DNA from: Acanthopleura granulata
Lineage: Eukaryota > Mollusca > Polyplacophora > Chitonida > Chitonidae
NCBI GenBank assembly: GCA_016165875.1
Contig: JABBOT010000007.1
Coordinates: 12,789,227-12,853,226 of the forward strand
DNA: 64,000 bases
Direction of reading: 5' to 3'
Shown: piece by piece, positions 12,601 through 23,042 of the stretch
Layout: each line of letters opens with the position of its first letter
How positions within the stretch are numbered: the stretch's first letter is position 1
Position numbers and translations under genes: made by a program
The notes under the pieces: generated by a model
The model's input: only the letters and a program-made list of their open reading frames with translations
What the model was told of the DNA's origin: nothing
Database searches by the model: none

Positions 12601-14697
12601 ATGTGACACGTATAAACTGCTGTTGCATGTATTAGCTATTCAATTGTACTGTTCTAGTCGAGCCTTTGATGCAGGGTGTGCATTGTATGTTATTGTTCCA
12701 GATACATGTAAGCCTTAAAAAGCAGACCACACTTTTAGAGAGTACATACCATCTGGTCTTCATTCTTCTTATTATTTTTTTTTGGCGTTTTTGTTAGAAT
12801 GATTGAATCGGATAAAAGCATTGGTGCTATGGTGGAATGTTTGGATCATATTGAAGCACAGTGACTTCATAGATTCCTCTTAGCAGCCAAACATCCTCTG
12901 ATTGCTACAATATGTCTACTATCTATGTGGATATATATTTAGTGCAACACCTTTATCTGTTTTTCATGTGGAAACATAACAGTTACTACATGTTTAGCGA
13001 CAAAAAAAAGAATCCTATGTCACTGTGCTTCAATATGGTCCAAAATGTATACCGTAGCACCTCAATCTTTATTGCAAAAAAATACCACAAAATACTGAAG
13101 ACTGTATTTGGAATTGCCTTTCCTTTTGGAAATTGCCTTTCAGATGATGAGTACTTTCTAAAAATATGAGTTGTTCTTTTAAAGAACAGTATGTAGTTTG
13201 TCCTCCACGCAGACCATCCATAGCTGCTGTCCAAGCTTTTCCCATCATGAAGCTATTTTGATTCAAGCCCTGATGGATTTATCCACAGTGCCATGGCTGA
13301 GAAAAAAGACGACAGAGCCCAAAACAAAATCACCACCACTAAACAAAATCTGTGCACACGAATTACCCTAGGAATGATTTATTTATTTATTTATTTGATT
13401 GGTGTTTTACGCCGTACTCAAGAATATTTGACTTATACGACAGCGGCCAGCATTATGGTGGGAGGGAAGCCCGGGGGAAATCCATGACCATCCGCAGGTT
13501 GCTGGCAGACCTTCCCACAAACTGCCGGAGAGGAAGCCAGCATGAGCTGGGCTTGAACTCAAAACGACCGCATTGGTGGGAGGCTTCGGTCATTGCGCTG
13601 CGTTAGCGCGCTAACCGACTAAGCCTCGGAGGTCCCCCCCCCCTCCACAGGAACATGAAGATAAATGAGTGACTATGGCTTTATGCCACATGTACATGTT
13701 TATGTTTTGCAGTATCTATTACAAGGTAGTGGTACAAAAAAAAATCTACATTTTCATCTATAACCGCTATATTAATTCATCCGATCGCGGTTTTAATGTC
13801 CTGTTCAAGAATTTTTAATCAGATTACGGGTGAAGGAAACCAGAGAGTGCGGGGTAAATCAAAGACCTTGGGCAAGATATTGACAAACTTTCTCAGGTGT
13901 GTACAACTATGTAGGACTACACTCATTCAAGGCAAGTGGTTTTAGGACTATGACCACCACAGTGAACCCCATGAGTGAAAAAAGCAAATAAGCCTCAAAA
14001 TTATCTGTCCAAGGCCGGCTTTGAACTTGCTGCCCTGCACTTCAGGGGTTCTACTCACAAAAGGGCAAGTACCTTATCTACTCAGCCATGGCTGCACATA
14101 TATATAGTTGAACAAAGATATATATACAGTTAGCTTCATAAAATACGGCCGGCACAGCATGCAGTGTACTTAGTTCAAAAGAGACATCCTAATACAGTGC
14201 TGCTGTTTTTATAAATACGTTTTTAAAGGCACTAACTATATACATCATATTCACATCAAACGGCCATCATTAAAAAACTCTTTGTTGGTCAAAACCCAAC
14301 TTTATGAGAAAAAAACAGAGTTGGTCCGTAGGGAATTCTTTTTTGTCATTCTAGCTCTTGAAACAGATGAAGATTATAAAGAAATGAACATTGTGAGAAA
14401 AATATTTAAAAAAAATTTATCACAATACCAATAAAAATTTTTGAGCATTACCAATTTTTTGAAGAGTCAGTCAGGTTATGCAAACTGAACATATTTCTTA
14501 AGGATGGCCCAATGAACTTGTACATGTTATTGTGCTTTCTACATAGGAACACAGGCATTTCTGTGTCTACAGAGCATACCTCTCATTTTCATGGGCTCCT
14601 TGAGGTCAACGCTAACATGGCCCTCTATCACCTGTCCACTGAAATACACTCCCTGTGGGTTGTTCAGGAAAATTTGAAATTGGTTTAACTTCCCCAT
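428..14697 (-). CDS. ARRDC3-like: Alpha-arrestin (ARRDC2/3/4-type) gene, copy A, 3' end beyond the left edge
   Basis: Five coding exons were assembled on the minus strand: 14697-14580, 7334-7188, 5250-5030, 2779-2597 and 610-428. They have lengths 118, 147, 221, 183 and 183 nt and give 284 codons in one continuous frame with GT-AG junctions. Exons 1-3 make the arrestin N domain (opening [14 protein letters not shown], then HWTE and LYGKG). Exons 4-5 make most of the C domain ([37 protein letters not shown]). Known ARRDC proteins are adaptors that link membrane cargo to NEDD4-family ubiquitin ligases through C-terminal PPxY motifs. The tail exons that would carry such motifs lie left of base 1. 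The family call rests on the run of arrestin motifs. Which vertebrate paralogue it matches cannot be decided here. The gene is divergent from copy B and looks intact as far as it is visible. Confidence 0.86.
611..2596 (-). other. Copy A intron 4
   Basis: No gene is seen. It aligns in inverted orientation with 33531-35311 through blocks such as TTTTGGCAGAAGTATC, GCGTGTTGCGTGGGT and AGGCCTAGAATTTTC. Confidence 0.7.
650..679. repeat. CAAA microsatellite
   Basis: Seven CAAA units just upstream, in gene sense, of exon 5 of copy A. Confidence 0.9.
2597..2779 (-). CDS. ARRDC3-like: ARRDC copy A exon 4
   Basis: The 183-nt exon opens the arrestin C domain with [19 protein letters not shown], followed by [19 protein letters not shown] and a final SYAELAQ. 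The KTLCC-x-CC-SGPI pattern is the best single marker of the ARRDC2/3/4 group. It is flanked by a TTACAG acceptor and a GTAATT donor. Confidence 0.92.
3335..3900. repeat. Tandem repeat of about 140 bp in ARRDC copy A intron 3
   Basis: Three to four units carry ATAAAATTTAACTTAAATGA, CCCAATGACCTTGA-AAAAGG and GTGAACTTGGGCTAAA. Right-arm remnants occur at 30575-30860. Confidence 0.72.
3900..4530. repeat. Second tandem repeat of about 140-150 bp in copy A intron 3
   Basis: The block ACCGATCATCGAAAAGGAAA then ATCGATGCTACGA-TTATGT occurs near 3920, 4230 and 4370. A SINE fragment separates the first two units. Confidence 0.68.
4030..4130 (-). mobile_element. SINE family 1, short 3' fragment inside a tandem repeat
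   Basis: ATTTATTTATTTACTTG, TTCGCCGTGCTAAGAATATT and ACGACGGCGGCCATCATCAT. It splits two units of the 3900-4530 tandem repeat. Confidence 0.55.
5030..5250 (-). CDS. ARRDC3-like: ARRDC copy A exon 3
   Basis: The 221-nt exon encodes the end of the N domain: YQFRLQLPHGIPSSFEGP, then RIRYTITG, PWKFDHKTK and [11 protein letters not shown]. The F-x-LP-x-G-x-PSSFEG segment and the D-LN-x-P linker are hallmarks of alpha-arrestins. The acceptor is CCCCAG. The donor GTCAGTATG follows the final ATG codon and leaves phase 0, as in copy C. Confidence 0.9.
5520..5672 (+). mobile_element. SINE family 1, 3' half
   Basis: TTCGGCCGTATGTGGGAAGG, GGTTTCCTCCCACCTTACTG, GGCGTAAAACACAAATCAAT and an AAAT-like end. 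The tRNA head is missing. Confidence 0.65.
6028..6112. repeat. Inverted repeat, 23-bp stem
   Basis: CATGGTCACTAAGTGAAAGG (from 6028) pairs with CCTTTCACTCAGTAACCATG (to 6112) with two mismatches, around a loop of about 39 bp. It is in intron 2 of copy A. Confidence 0.75.
6125..6240 (-). mobile_element. Short SINE family 2 fragment
   Basis: GTATGAATGCTTGAGTTTGA, GCTCAATAATGTTTCAGTCA and GACGGTGAGGAGTCCTGAGG match the 3' end of family 2. Confidence 0.55.
6405..6645 (-). mobile_element. SINE family 1 copy, diverged
   Basis: TTCACTTACACGACAACAG, GCTGGGAGGCATACCGACAG and GAGGAAGCCAGTCTGTGCTG match the family 1 body in reverse complement. Confidence 0.6.
6953..7115 (+). mobile_element. SINE family 1 copy with internal deletion
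   Basis: GGCCTCCATGGCTCAGTCGG and CACCAATGCGGTCGC are followed directly by AACCTGCGGATGGTCGTGGG, so the B box and central part are missing. Confidence 0.7.
7188..7334 (-). CDS. ARRDC3-like: ARRDC copy A exon 2
   Basis: The 147-nt exon is bounded by an ACAG acceptor and a GTAGG donor. It encodes GIRLLFSGAANVHWTE near its start and SYFDQIVVLYGKG at its end. The HWTE and YFD...LYG motifs are typical of the second part of the ARRDC N domain. It is one codon shorter than the matching exon of copy C, so the frame is kept. Confidence 0.88.
7540..7875 (-). mobile_element. SINE family 2 copy with GAAT tail
   Basis: The plus strand reads (GAAT)n, then GTTTAACGCCCTACTCAAGA, CACATTATACTGACACCGGG and finally GCGGACGCTCTACCAACTGG at the head. 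The tail is a GAAT repeat at 7548-7570. Confidence 0.7.
8276..10520 (+). mobile_element. Decayed Copia-like LTR retrotransposon pol region
   Basis: Fragments of one polyprotein lie in order but in changing frames with stops. They are a post-integrase basic patch (GKATGKYKNWSNLE near 8510-8560), the start of the reverse transcriptase (LPKDLPTCATESL near 8825-8870), TAFLQGCGMSRDVFIKLP near 9593-9650, SQVDPAVFTW near 9733-9760, the reverse transcriptase active-site segment CHVDDFIW near 9794-9817, NKVIRKLKSFD near 10155-10190, and the RNase H end WIPARTQLA near 10403-10430. About 600 bp between 8980 and 9590 is not recognisable, and part of RNase H is deleted near 10375. No LTRs were seen. It lies in intron 1 of copy A, antisense to the gene. 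Confidence 0.78.
11885..11975. repeat. Short nested inverted repeats
   Basis: GGAGTGTGATTATCACTCTCC is a near-perfect palindrome. CCAGGAGTGTGA and TCACACTTCCCTGG form a second stem. It lies in intron 1 of copy A. Confidence 0.6.
13378..13638 (-). mobile_element. SINE family 1, full-length copy
   Basis: The reverse complement begins GGCTTAGTCGGTTAGCGCGC (A box) with B box GAGTTCAAGCCC, then GCTGGCTTCCTCTCCGGC, and ends GCGTAAAACACC with an AAATA tail. It is the commonest repeat in the window. The tRNA-like head plus an AT-rich tail define a SINE. The widely distributed molluscan tRNA-SINEs are of this kind, but the family name cannot be assigned without a search. Confidence 0.8.
13795..14098 (-). 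mobile_element. tRNA-derived SINE (family 4), left-arm copy
   Basis: The plus strand shows the reverse complement, with CAAGGCCGGCTTTGAACTTG as the B box region and CTCAGCCATGGC as the head end. It is shared with the right arm (27752-28070), so it predates the inverted duplication. Confidence 0.66.
14580..14697 (-). CDS. ARRDC3-like: ARRDC copy A exon 1 (start codon)
   Basis: The ATG is at 14697-14695 on the minus strand. The exon encodes 39 residues plus one base, beginning [14 protein letters not shown] and ending KEPMKMR, and the donor is GTATGC. This is the first beta-strand region of the arrestin N fold, where ARRDC proteins carry a conserved Y-x-SGQ-x-x-G pattern; here it reads YFSGQVIEG. 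Length and phase equal those of exon 1 of copy C (118 nt). The bases just upstream belong to the last unit of a minisatellite shared by all three copies. Confidence 0.88.
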
Positions 14698-14699
14698 CC

Positions 14700-15080
14700 T
14701 GGTCAGGTTACTGATGTACTCAGAAAGAAAGTATTCAGTGTTGTATACAGTGTCGAGCTAACAGCTGTACAAATATAGTCCAAATGTTCACATTCACAGA
14801 TGTATTCAGACAGTCCATGTATTCAGTGTTGTTCTCAGCCTGAGGTTGAGCTCAAAGTTGTACACAGATAGTCCAAATGTTCCCTTACATATATCATCAA
14901 ACAATCCAAGTGTTCAGCTTACTGATGCACTCTGATTAGCTCAAAGTTGATCAAAGCCACCCAGTGCTCAGTTTCAAGTCAAAATGAGACATTCAAAGTG
15001 TTTAGCTTACAATTGTGCTCAGACAGTTCAAATGTTCAGCCTTGAAGCACATGTTTTCAGCTTACAGCTTTGTACTCAGA
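14700..15080. repeat. 35-40 bp minisatellite directly upstream of the ARRDC copy A start
   Basis: In gene sense the units read like CTGAACACTTGGACTATCTG and TGAGTACATCAGTAAG. The last unit runs into GTAACCTGACCAGG and the ATG. The same array is upstream of copies B and C. Confidence 0.72.
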
Positions 15081-16444
15081 TGAAGCATTATCTTAACAAT
15101 ATGAAGTCCAATGGTACATACAGATATATACAGGTAAGTGGAAGTTCCCTGATTGAATGATCACAGTCAAACTCTTGAATCAAAATGTTCTAGGCCCAAA
15201 CTGTACTCACAGCTCCAACAGTCAGCACAGTAACACCTACATGCAATGTACCGGTACAGTCCTCTGCTCTAAACACGTGTGTGCATTCATCCATGCAAAA
15301 GCAGATTTGTAAACTAAAACATCTGAAATCCTGCATCTCCATCAACATCTTGCCATTACTATGTTCGCCATGCATGAATAAAAAGAGTTGTCATTTACAT
15401 ATAGATGTCTATACTTCTTTGTAATTTAGTACATTGCCAGGATACATAACTGTGTACAAAACAATTACACCATACATCCAACGTAACAGTCAATCTTCGG
15501 AATAAGTCAAGAACAACAGGTGGAAGTGCTAAACGTCTTCTATCACTAGCACCCACTACCGCATTTCAGTTTCATCGCTTTTTTCAGCCGGTAGCAATCA
15601 GCAACTGAAACAGAGAGAAAAGTTAGTAAAAAGTTAGTATTCCAGAACAACATGGAAGTCCAGTACATGCGTTGTAATCACTGAATTCTTATTCTACACA
15701 GGGGCCAACATTCCTACTACAGTCAATTTCGCTCAGGCTTGGCATGATCTTGAACTGTATTTCACAAAGTTAAAGTGACTCAAATATTTACTGAAATTGC
15801 AGGAAAACAGGAATCAAGTAATTTTATATTTAATTACTGTTTTGCTGAAATTGAAGTTCGCCATAAACCCAGAAATTATTTATTCAGGTCTAAAGAGAAA
15901 CTATCTTCCTGCGTCAATAGCTGTCTTCCTGGCAGAGTACATGAAATATCTCCCTGGCACCTGACAATTAATATGCATTCCACCCACATTCCCTGGGCCA
16001 AAGGGGAATACATCCACACAGTACCCAGGGATATGAATGCAATTTTAAATTGACTTAAAAGGTCTTCTATACATATTGTGTGCGTTTTTTTTTTTTTTTT
16101 TGTGATCCAATACAGTTTTTTGTTGCTTTTTTCTGATATTATTGACTTTCCTTCATTTCCCTACAATGCCTTGCGTATAAATTTGTCCAAACTCCCCCCG
16201 CCACTCTCTGACTCTTTTCAAACGACATCTTTTTATTAATGCTTTCCTTTCAATAACAAATTCAACAGACCCGTCTTTTCCACATTACATTTGTGCCTTT
16301 TGGGCTACCCTAATTCCAGCTACCCTAATTATTGGGACAGATATTAGTTTTCCTGAAAGAAAAATATTAAATTTCTCCCCCATTTTTTGAAAAACTAAAT
16401 ATACGGACATGTTGGTCATTAGATGGTTTAAACACGGGAGAACA

Positions 16445-16548
16445 AAAATTGTATCTCTGATACAATTACATGCATGTAAAAATTGTACCCCTGACACAAT
16501 TACATGTATGTAAAAATTGTATCCCTGATACAATTACATGTATGTTAG
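16445..16548. repeat. 34-bp tandem repeat, three units
   Basis: GTAAAAATTGTATCCCTGA followed by TACAATTACATGTAT is repeated three times. Each unit is an imperfect inverted repeat (TTGTA / TACAA). Confidence 0.8.
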
Positions 16549-17574
16549 CTAAAAAGGGCAGATCAGGTGTCCCAAATGTTACAAGAATTACACACAGTCA
16601 TCCAATGATGATAACACAACTACATGTACAAGCTAGGCTTTCGGTCTTTAACCAGCTTTGTTCCCGGGTACTATGCTGCATGCCTATTCGCACTGAGCTT
16701 GTGGGCATGCATTATCAGACACAGCACATGCAGCCTTCTAGAATCACCGCTCTTAGTCAGACTGACTGACAATACCGCTTTGTTAACAAGATCATGTGAG
16801 CTGACCTGGTATGCGTAAATATCAACTTACTAAGGCCGACCAGCACAGGGTGTTGAGAAAATCTCCCATGCCTACTTCTTATAAATGTAGCCTACATATG
16901 CCACAGAAAAAAAACCCTTTTTGAAAGCCATTCAATACCAGACTGTGAGAAATCTAACACAGCTTTCACAAGTTGACATACAAAAATTAATGTTCGCAGA
17001 CACATTTAAGTCTAAAACTACCTACATGTAGGTGTATATGTGAGAAAAAACCAAAACCCTTAACAATCACTACAGGTAGGTGGTGTAACATTTTAACAAG
17101 ATAAAAATTAGTCTGTTGCTGGCCTAACAAATCATCAATACTATCTGACTTGACATACATGCGAATTGTCAACAAGTTACCAGATACAAGAATTAAACTG
17201 CTTCCTCAGCTAAACTAGAAATCTTAACAGTGCACTGAAAATTACCCTCTTGCCACATTTTGATTTTCCTTTTTATTTTCGCAATAATACATTGATCACC
17301 TTCCTGAAGAGCAGCAAGGCAGCTTGAAATGAATCAACCCACCTGTCAAGCCTGTGCAATGTATATGTAGGTCTATTCCATCCCAAAATCCCATCTAACA
17401 ATGCTCATGAGTCTATAAATGTATGAGCTAAACTTGATGTCCATATGGACTAAAATTACCCACAGAACTCAGTTAAATGCAGACATACATTCAAGAGTAC
17501 ATGTACCTTCTTTCTCACTGCCTGCTGCCATTAAAATTTATTAAGGAGGACAAAGAACTAGGTCAGCTTACAAT

Positions 17575-17765
17575 GAACAACTGGTCGCTCGAATAAACAC
17601 GTGGATGCATGGCTCAGGTACAATCAAAGATAGGTCGCCCAAATCAACATGTGGATGGATGGATCAGGTACAATCAATGATTGGTCGCTCAAATCAACAC
17701 ATGAATGGCTCACGTACAATGACAATCAATGATTTGTCTCTCAAATCAACAGTGTCACCTACCTC
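17575..17765. repeat. Minisatellite of about 45-60 bp units at the inner end of the left arm
   Basis: Units share GGTACAATCAATGATTGG, TCGCTCAAATCAACA and a GTGGATG-like part. There are four units of unequal length. The inverted partner is at 23290-23530. Confidence 0.75.
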
Positions 17766-18519
17766 TACTTTCTACCAACATGTATAGCAGAGTGTATCCC
17801 ACAAGTAAGTTTTGTAATAAATTGATCCCTTAATATTATCAAACACCTTTATCAGAATACCTACATGTGACCACACGGGTTTTTCTAGCCAATTTCTTTT
17901 TAGAAACTAAATTTAAACAAATCAGAAAACTCACAATTTTTCGTGAAAATGTATCGAAAATGAATTCATTTCATGAAAACTGGTATAAAATTTGCTTAAA
18001 ACTCAATTTTCCGATAATTCTCAAAGTTACCCTGATGAGAAAGTGGCTAAGAAAAACCCTCTTGAAGGTAAGAAACTAATACACCGATATGCCTCAGGGA
18101 TTTGAGAAGAGTTTGAAAATCAACACAATCTGTGTTTCAGTTTGAATATTTCAGGATATTTCTGATAGGCACTTGTCTTTCCAAGCTACATGTATCACCA
18201 CTCCACACACTGTGTAGGTTTGATAAAATTTTGTGCATAAGATTACTTTATGTTAAATAACATCATGCAGGAAAACCAAAACCATTGGTGACTAAGGTTT
18301 TACCTATTTATCAAATTTTTTTATTCTACATGTAGGTATACTACTTTAATAACTGCATGAATGCCTGATTCCTGACGCTTTGAAGAATTCTGCAAGCCAA
18401 GGAACATCATAATAACACACCCACTCAAAAATAAGAAAGAAACCCTGCTTAAAGATAACTGGGTCAGGTTATACCATAGACTTTAAAAATCATATGTGTA
18501 ATATAGAATGTACATATGT

Positions 18520-18875
18520 ATATGAATGTATGTTTGAGTTTATGTCATACTCAAAAATTGTTCAGTTTATATATGATGACGAGTCCTTAGAATGTATATA
18601 GATTCCGTGCCTACTTGTAGCAAGGTCAGTCCAAAGTGCTGCACCACTGGACCATCATATCAAAGACACCAGATATGACACCCCACGCTGTCAAATCACA
18701 ATGACACCAGGCTGACCAGTCCCGTTTCCCCGCTACAACCTCTCAGTGCTCAGCACCCAATGACACAGCAACACGTACCATTTTTAAAGTCTTTGGTATT
18801 ACCTGACTTGGTTATTGACAGAGATCTCCCGACCTGAAGTGGATGCCCCAACCACTAGGCTACCCAGGCAGTCAT
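18520..18875 (-). mobile_element. SINE family 2 copy
   Basis: The reverse complement of family 2: ATGATGACGAGTCCTTAGAA, AATGACACCAGGCTGACCAG, then a head reading GATGCCCCAACCACTAGGCT on the plus strand. Confidence 0.7.
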
Positions 18876-19908
18876 GTACATGCACATATATATAGATCAC
18901 TTTCTGACCTACTCACCTGTTAAAAGTCAGTCTGACAGTTTGTCATCCATAATGATCAAGGAATCATTCATCAGCTGATAAAATGTTACACTTTTTTGTC
19001 AACATGAAGTCTGATAACAGCCAACTATTTGCACTAAGCACTTAACAAAGTGTACAAAGATCAAAATCAATACATATCATCTGTCAACATGTATACACAT
19101 AAGCTGGTAAAGTTGTTTTATAGTTCTTACTATGGGTGTATGCATATGTAACACCTGAGCATGCACACAGAAGAAACACTACAGGTAAATGCATCTGATT
19201 GCATGAAGTAATGGTTTGGGTGCTAAAGTTTCGCAACAGTTTGGGGTTAAGTTCATGGCAGGCAAATGGAGAGGTTGGGGGTAATCCCATTTGCCCAAGA
19301 CAGATACTGCAATCCAGGGGGTCTAACCAATCTGAGTCTGCTCTGACACCAGGTTTGGCAAATTTTGCATCAAAGGAACTCTGGCCTAGGATATAACACG
19401 CTGATCAGAACTGATACAATAGCATCATATTCTCCCTAGAGCATCTCTAGATGAGACTAAGATAGTCCTCACCTCCTTGTAGGCGTAAAAGAACTGTACA
19501 AGAACTTTCTTTAAGTTGAAGGGATTCCTGCAGACTAAGGCTGTGCTGTTCTTCTGTGGCAACCCATTTTTCTGATGTTCACTGAGAAAAGGATTCTTCA
19601 ATGAAGCCATAAAGCCATATATATATATATATATATATAGCCATAAAAAAGAACACCTTGTACAAGTAGGCTTATGTGGGCTAAACAGACGTACGTTTAT
19701 GTGTCTGAGTTTTGAGACAGTACATGGGCTCTAGGACTATTTCAAGTGGAAAACTCATAAAAAGACAGACAGAAAAATATTAGAACAGAGCTCCATACTG
19801 GGCTGTCGCTGAAATCTGTAACATTAAAATGGGACGAATAACCATGTACCTTATCACGTGTTATGCTCATGTGCAGCTATGCGCAACTCGCAACTGTTAT
19901 CTGGCATT

Positions 19909-20432
19909 TTAGATACTGTATGCTATGGAAAAAATATCTAACAGAGGTCTATTTGAAAAACCTTCAGACGCTGCCTAGCACAGCGGTTTTATAACAATTG
20001 TGTTAGGGCCATATCAGCTGTCTTAGACCACAGCTTCTGTCAAAAATTCCTGCAGTCCGCCATGTTTAGTCAGCTGTCAAAAGAATCCAGTTATCTCCCT
20101 GATGTGAAGTTTTTGTATGCAGGATTCACACTGTTACATAGGGTAGCTCAAAAGCCGAAAACTCCCACAATGTGGAGAATTTATGACAAACAAAAATGTA
20201 CAGCAACCGACAAATGGCCACTTATAGGGTCGCTGCCTAAAACAACCGATGTGAGCTAGAACGAGAAGGGTTTTTAAATCCATGCACTGAGCGATCCTTT
20301 CGGCTAATTATTTCTGATTAAGTAACATACAGATTTTAAAGGCTAGGCAGCGTCTAAATACGGACAGGAAACTACCCCTGGTTTTTCAAATGGACCTCTG
20401 TTAGACGTTGTATCTGCAGCATACAACGTCTA
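19909..20432. mobile_element. Terminal inverted repeat element in the duplication centre
   Basis: The left end contains ATCTAACAGAGGTCTATTTG, GAAAAACC and AGACGCTGCCTAGC. The reverse complement of the right end (20340-20432) contains GTCTAACAGAGGTCCATTTG, GAAAAACC and AGACGCTGCCTAGC. The arms are about 80-90 bp with small indels. The outermost right end is itself a hairpin (GACGTTGTAT / ATACAACGTC). The inside has a 65-codon frame with no recognised domain, so it is non-autonomous as seen. Confidence 0.7.
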
Positions 20433-20812
20433 ATTCATTAGGCTAGCTGGCTGTATAAGAGTATGCTACTGAACAAGTGTTGTTGTTGTTGTAACGGGCA
20501 CTTACAGTTACACCGCTCAACAGGAACTTGGCTTTTAAAAGAAATATATGACAAAACCTCGAGACAGACTTGTGCAACACATGAAAATGAACAACATACA
20601 CTCATTTACCTCCGACTTCCTTGCTACAAAATAATCAGGTACTAATTCGTGAAGTAAACTTCCGCAATCAGCCACACCTGACGATCTGAGGCGGAATTGT
20701 CGATCATCGCAAAATGCAGTGCTGTGAAGTGTCATTCCACTTGGCGCACGCGCGACTGCTCGGTACGCATGTAGGTGTGCCCACTTCTCCAGACTACTCA
20801 ATATGTATAGCG

Positions 20813-20820
20813 TGACGTCA
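20813..20820. promoter_or_regulatory. Perfect CRE octamer in a CpG-richer stretch
   Basis: TGACGTCA, the CREB/ATF consensus, lies within about 700 bp that is richer in CG dinucleotides than its surroundings (for example GCACGCGCGACTG near 20747 and GTCCGCGGTGTCGCG near 21308). It could mark a promoter at the centre of the inverted duplication. One octamer can also occur by chance. Confidence 0.3.
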
Positions 20821-21983
20821 TTACAATCTGCTTTCTTCGTGAGAAGTTGTGAATCCCTCCGTGGGGTAATAGTGACAGTGCATCATCAGGAATGTATCAA
20901 CGGGGCATAGAGCTTTGCATTAACGAAATTTCTTACGACAACTCCCTCCAGAATGCTGCCCAAATATTTTGAAGGAAAAAGTTTCTCAACTTGATGCTTC
21001 CGTTCACATGACAGGGCAAGCGTGACGACCGAGTTCACTGAGATGTCAACATCTCGCGCCAACACGCTTTGCTCGCTGAGCCACGGCGGTGAAAAGATTG
21101 TCAAAATAACACGGAAGTTACTAGGTAAACATGCATAATTTACATATCCTGTGCAGATTGTTCTGTAGTAAAACATTCTGTAATTCTGGTTAATATCAGC
21201 CGTAGTTCTCAGAATATTGTCCAATGTTCGTTTGTCTACCTCTTCTCTTGTTATCTCTCATCCCGTCGTCTGCTGGCCGCTGCCGGAAGCTGGTGAAGTG
21301 CCCGGATGTCCGCGGTGTCGCGTGATACAAGGTACACGCGACTATCAACTCGGACGCACTGACCTGCTGTAGGCCTATGTGGTATTAACTGAAATATTGA
21401 AATAAATTTGGCAGAGTTTTGGCATAGTTGCCAAGACTGCTAATTTTCAGGGCCATGGTTTCAAAATCCGGTTGAGATCGTCGTTCTGAATCCAAATGTA
21501 ACTCTTCATAGCAATTAATAATTACAATATAGGCCTACCTTCATAGTTTCAGAAAGAGGAATAGACTTATGTTAAAAACAAATCGGGGGAAATACCAAAG
21601 CCATCCGCAGGTTGCAGGCTGTTGCAGACCCTTATGGACCCACTAGCCCCTAGGTGGCTATTTCACTCCTATGCTGGGCTGGCCTTATCATAACCACAGA
21701 GGCAAGCAATGGAAGAGCTTACGCGTTTTTACGCGAAGTCAGATAAGTCCTTTTTGAACGTTGTTTGAAGCCCAAAGCAGGTGTCAACTGTGAATCTTAC
21801 TCGGCCGCATACACAACAGCCCACGTAAATTCCACTCGGTAATGACACGGCAAGGCCAAAATCACGAAGCGGTCATCGCTGAAGTGGCGGCCATTTGGCG
21901 TTAACAACAGGTAGGCCTCTCGTAGGCTGTCGTTCTTGTGACTGCGCATGCGCAGTGAACTCGAAAAGCAAATTATGGCTGGA

Positions 21984-22243
21984 TTTATTTTATTTATTTG
22001 ATTGGTGTTTTACGCCGTACTCAAGAATATTGCACTTATACGACGGCGGCCGGCATTATGGTGGGAGGAAACCGGGCAGAGACCGAGGGAAACCCACGAC
22101 CATGGTTGCTGGCAGACCCACCCACGCACGCCCTGAGAGGAAGCCAGCATGAGCTGGATTTGAACTCACAGCGACCGCATTGGTGGGAGGCTACTAGGTC
22201 ATTGCGCTGCGATATCGCGCTAACCGACTGAGCCACGGAGGCC
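21984..22243 (-). mobile_element. SINE family 1, full-length copy
   Basis: It is nearly identical in layout to the 13378 copy: a TTTATTTATTTGATTGGTG tail end, GGCGGCCGGCATTATGGTGG and a head reading GCGCTAACCGACTGAGCCAC. It lies in the centre between the inverted arms. Confidence 0.82.
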
Positions 22244-23042
22244 CATGTGGCAAGATAGTTGCAAATTAGTTTGCCGTCTCACAAGTGCAGGCGTTGGCGA
22301 TCTCTCTGTTATATTCGTCCCAAGGTAAAATTCATAACTTCATAACATTAACCAGAGCTTTCCGAGTTTAAAAGCACATATGCCGCAAGCAGGGGGCGAA
22401 TTTTTTTTTACACCCCTGAGCACACCCCAAGAGAGCGTGTGATGGGCTGTGCACTGAAGGTTACAATGTAAATATCATAAATATTGCTAGATCCTTAGTG
22501 GATTATAATCTCAACCTTTTACGTGAACAATATTAATGGTATTCAACCTTCACTGTGCAATATTCTGTTTACTATTTATACTTTACCTATATCATGATTC
22601 TGTGTATTTGAAGAAGTTTAAAAAAAGTTTTAGTTGGAAGCCTTCAAACACCTGACAATAACATGGACCGTATGGTCAGTGTGACATGGTGTCTTCTTGC
22701 GTGACATGGGAATATAGAAATTGACTAAACTTGTATGAGGACGTCATCCCAGTGAGGTGAGATTGGAACGTCGTAGAAAGGTCTTGCATTTTCGACATCA
22801 TGGTGTATGGGCGTGTAATATGGATATGTATAATAGGTATAATGGGTAAGAAAAGTGATACATGCATCTTAACTATAAATGAAATATCTCTTTTATCAGT
22901 GGAGGAAATACTACAACATCACTGATGTATAAATTCATGAAATTGAAGAATTTGCCCGTGAGTAACTTCACTCTGCTATGCATGTTTTTAGGAAGTGGAG
23001 GTACAATCATGAAAGTGATACGGTTGACTTTCACATGTTGAT

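Larger units (their letters stand above)
7335..14579 (-). other. Copy A intron 1
   Basis: A 7.2 kb intron with a SINE at 7540, the Copia-like remnant at 8276-10520 and SINEs at 13378 and 13795. The stretch 10520-13370 shows only the small palindromes near 11900 and short, unsupported frames. Confidence 0.65.
1..17850 (-). repeat. Left arm of a large inverted segmental duplication
   Basis: This arm is collinear, in reverse complement, with about 22930-35740. Anchors I could match by eye are the five exon positions, intron 4 (1080-1980 with 34180-34800), intron 3 (2930-3350 with 30800-33150), upstream DNA (14700-16800 with 23990-25930) and a minisatellite (17570-17760 with 23300-23530). The arm is longer than its partner partly because it holds the Copia-like insertion. 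The left limit may lie outside the window; similarity is lost at about 180/35740. Confidence 0.8.
17850..22930. other. Unique centre between the inverted arms, no recognised gene
   Basis: It contains a SINE at 18520-18870, a short TA repeat at 19618-19640, a 0.5 kb inverted-repeat element at 19909-20432, a CpG-richer stretch at about 20680-21400 and a SINE at 21984-22243. Open frames of 88 and 112 codons on the minus strand at 20535-20801 and 20886-21224 show no family motif I know. It is the midpoint between the two divergent ARRDC start codons. Confidence 0.6.
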
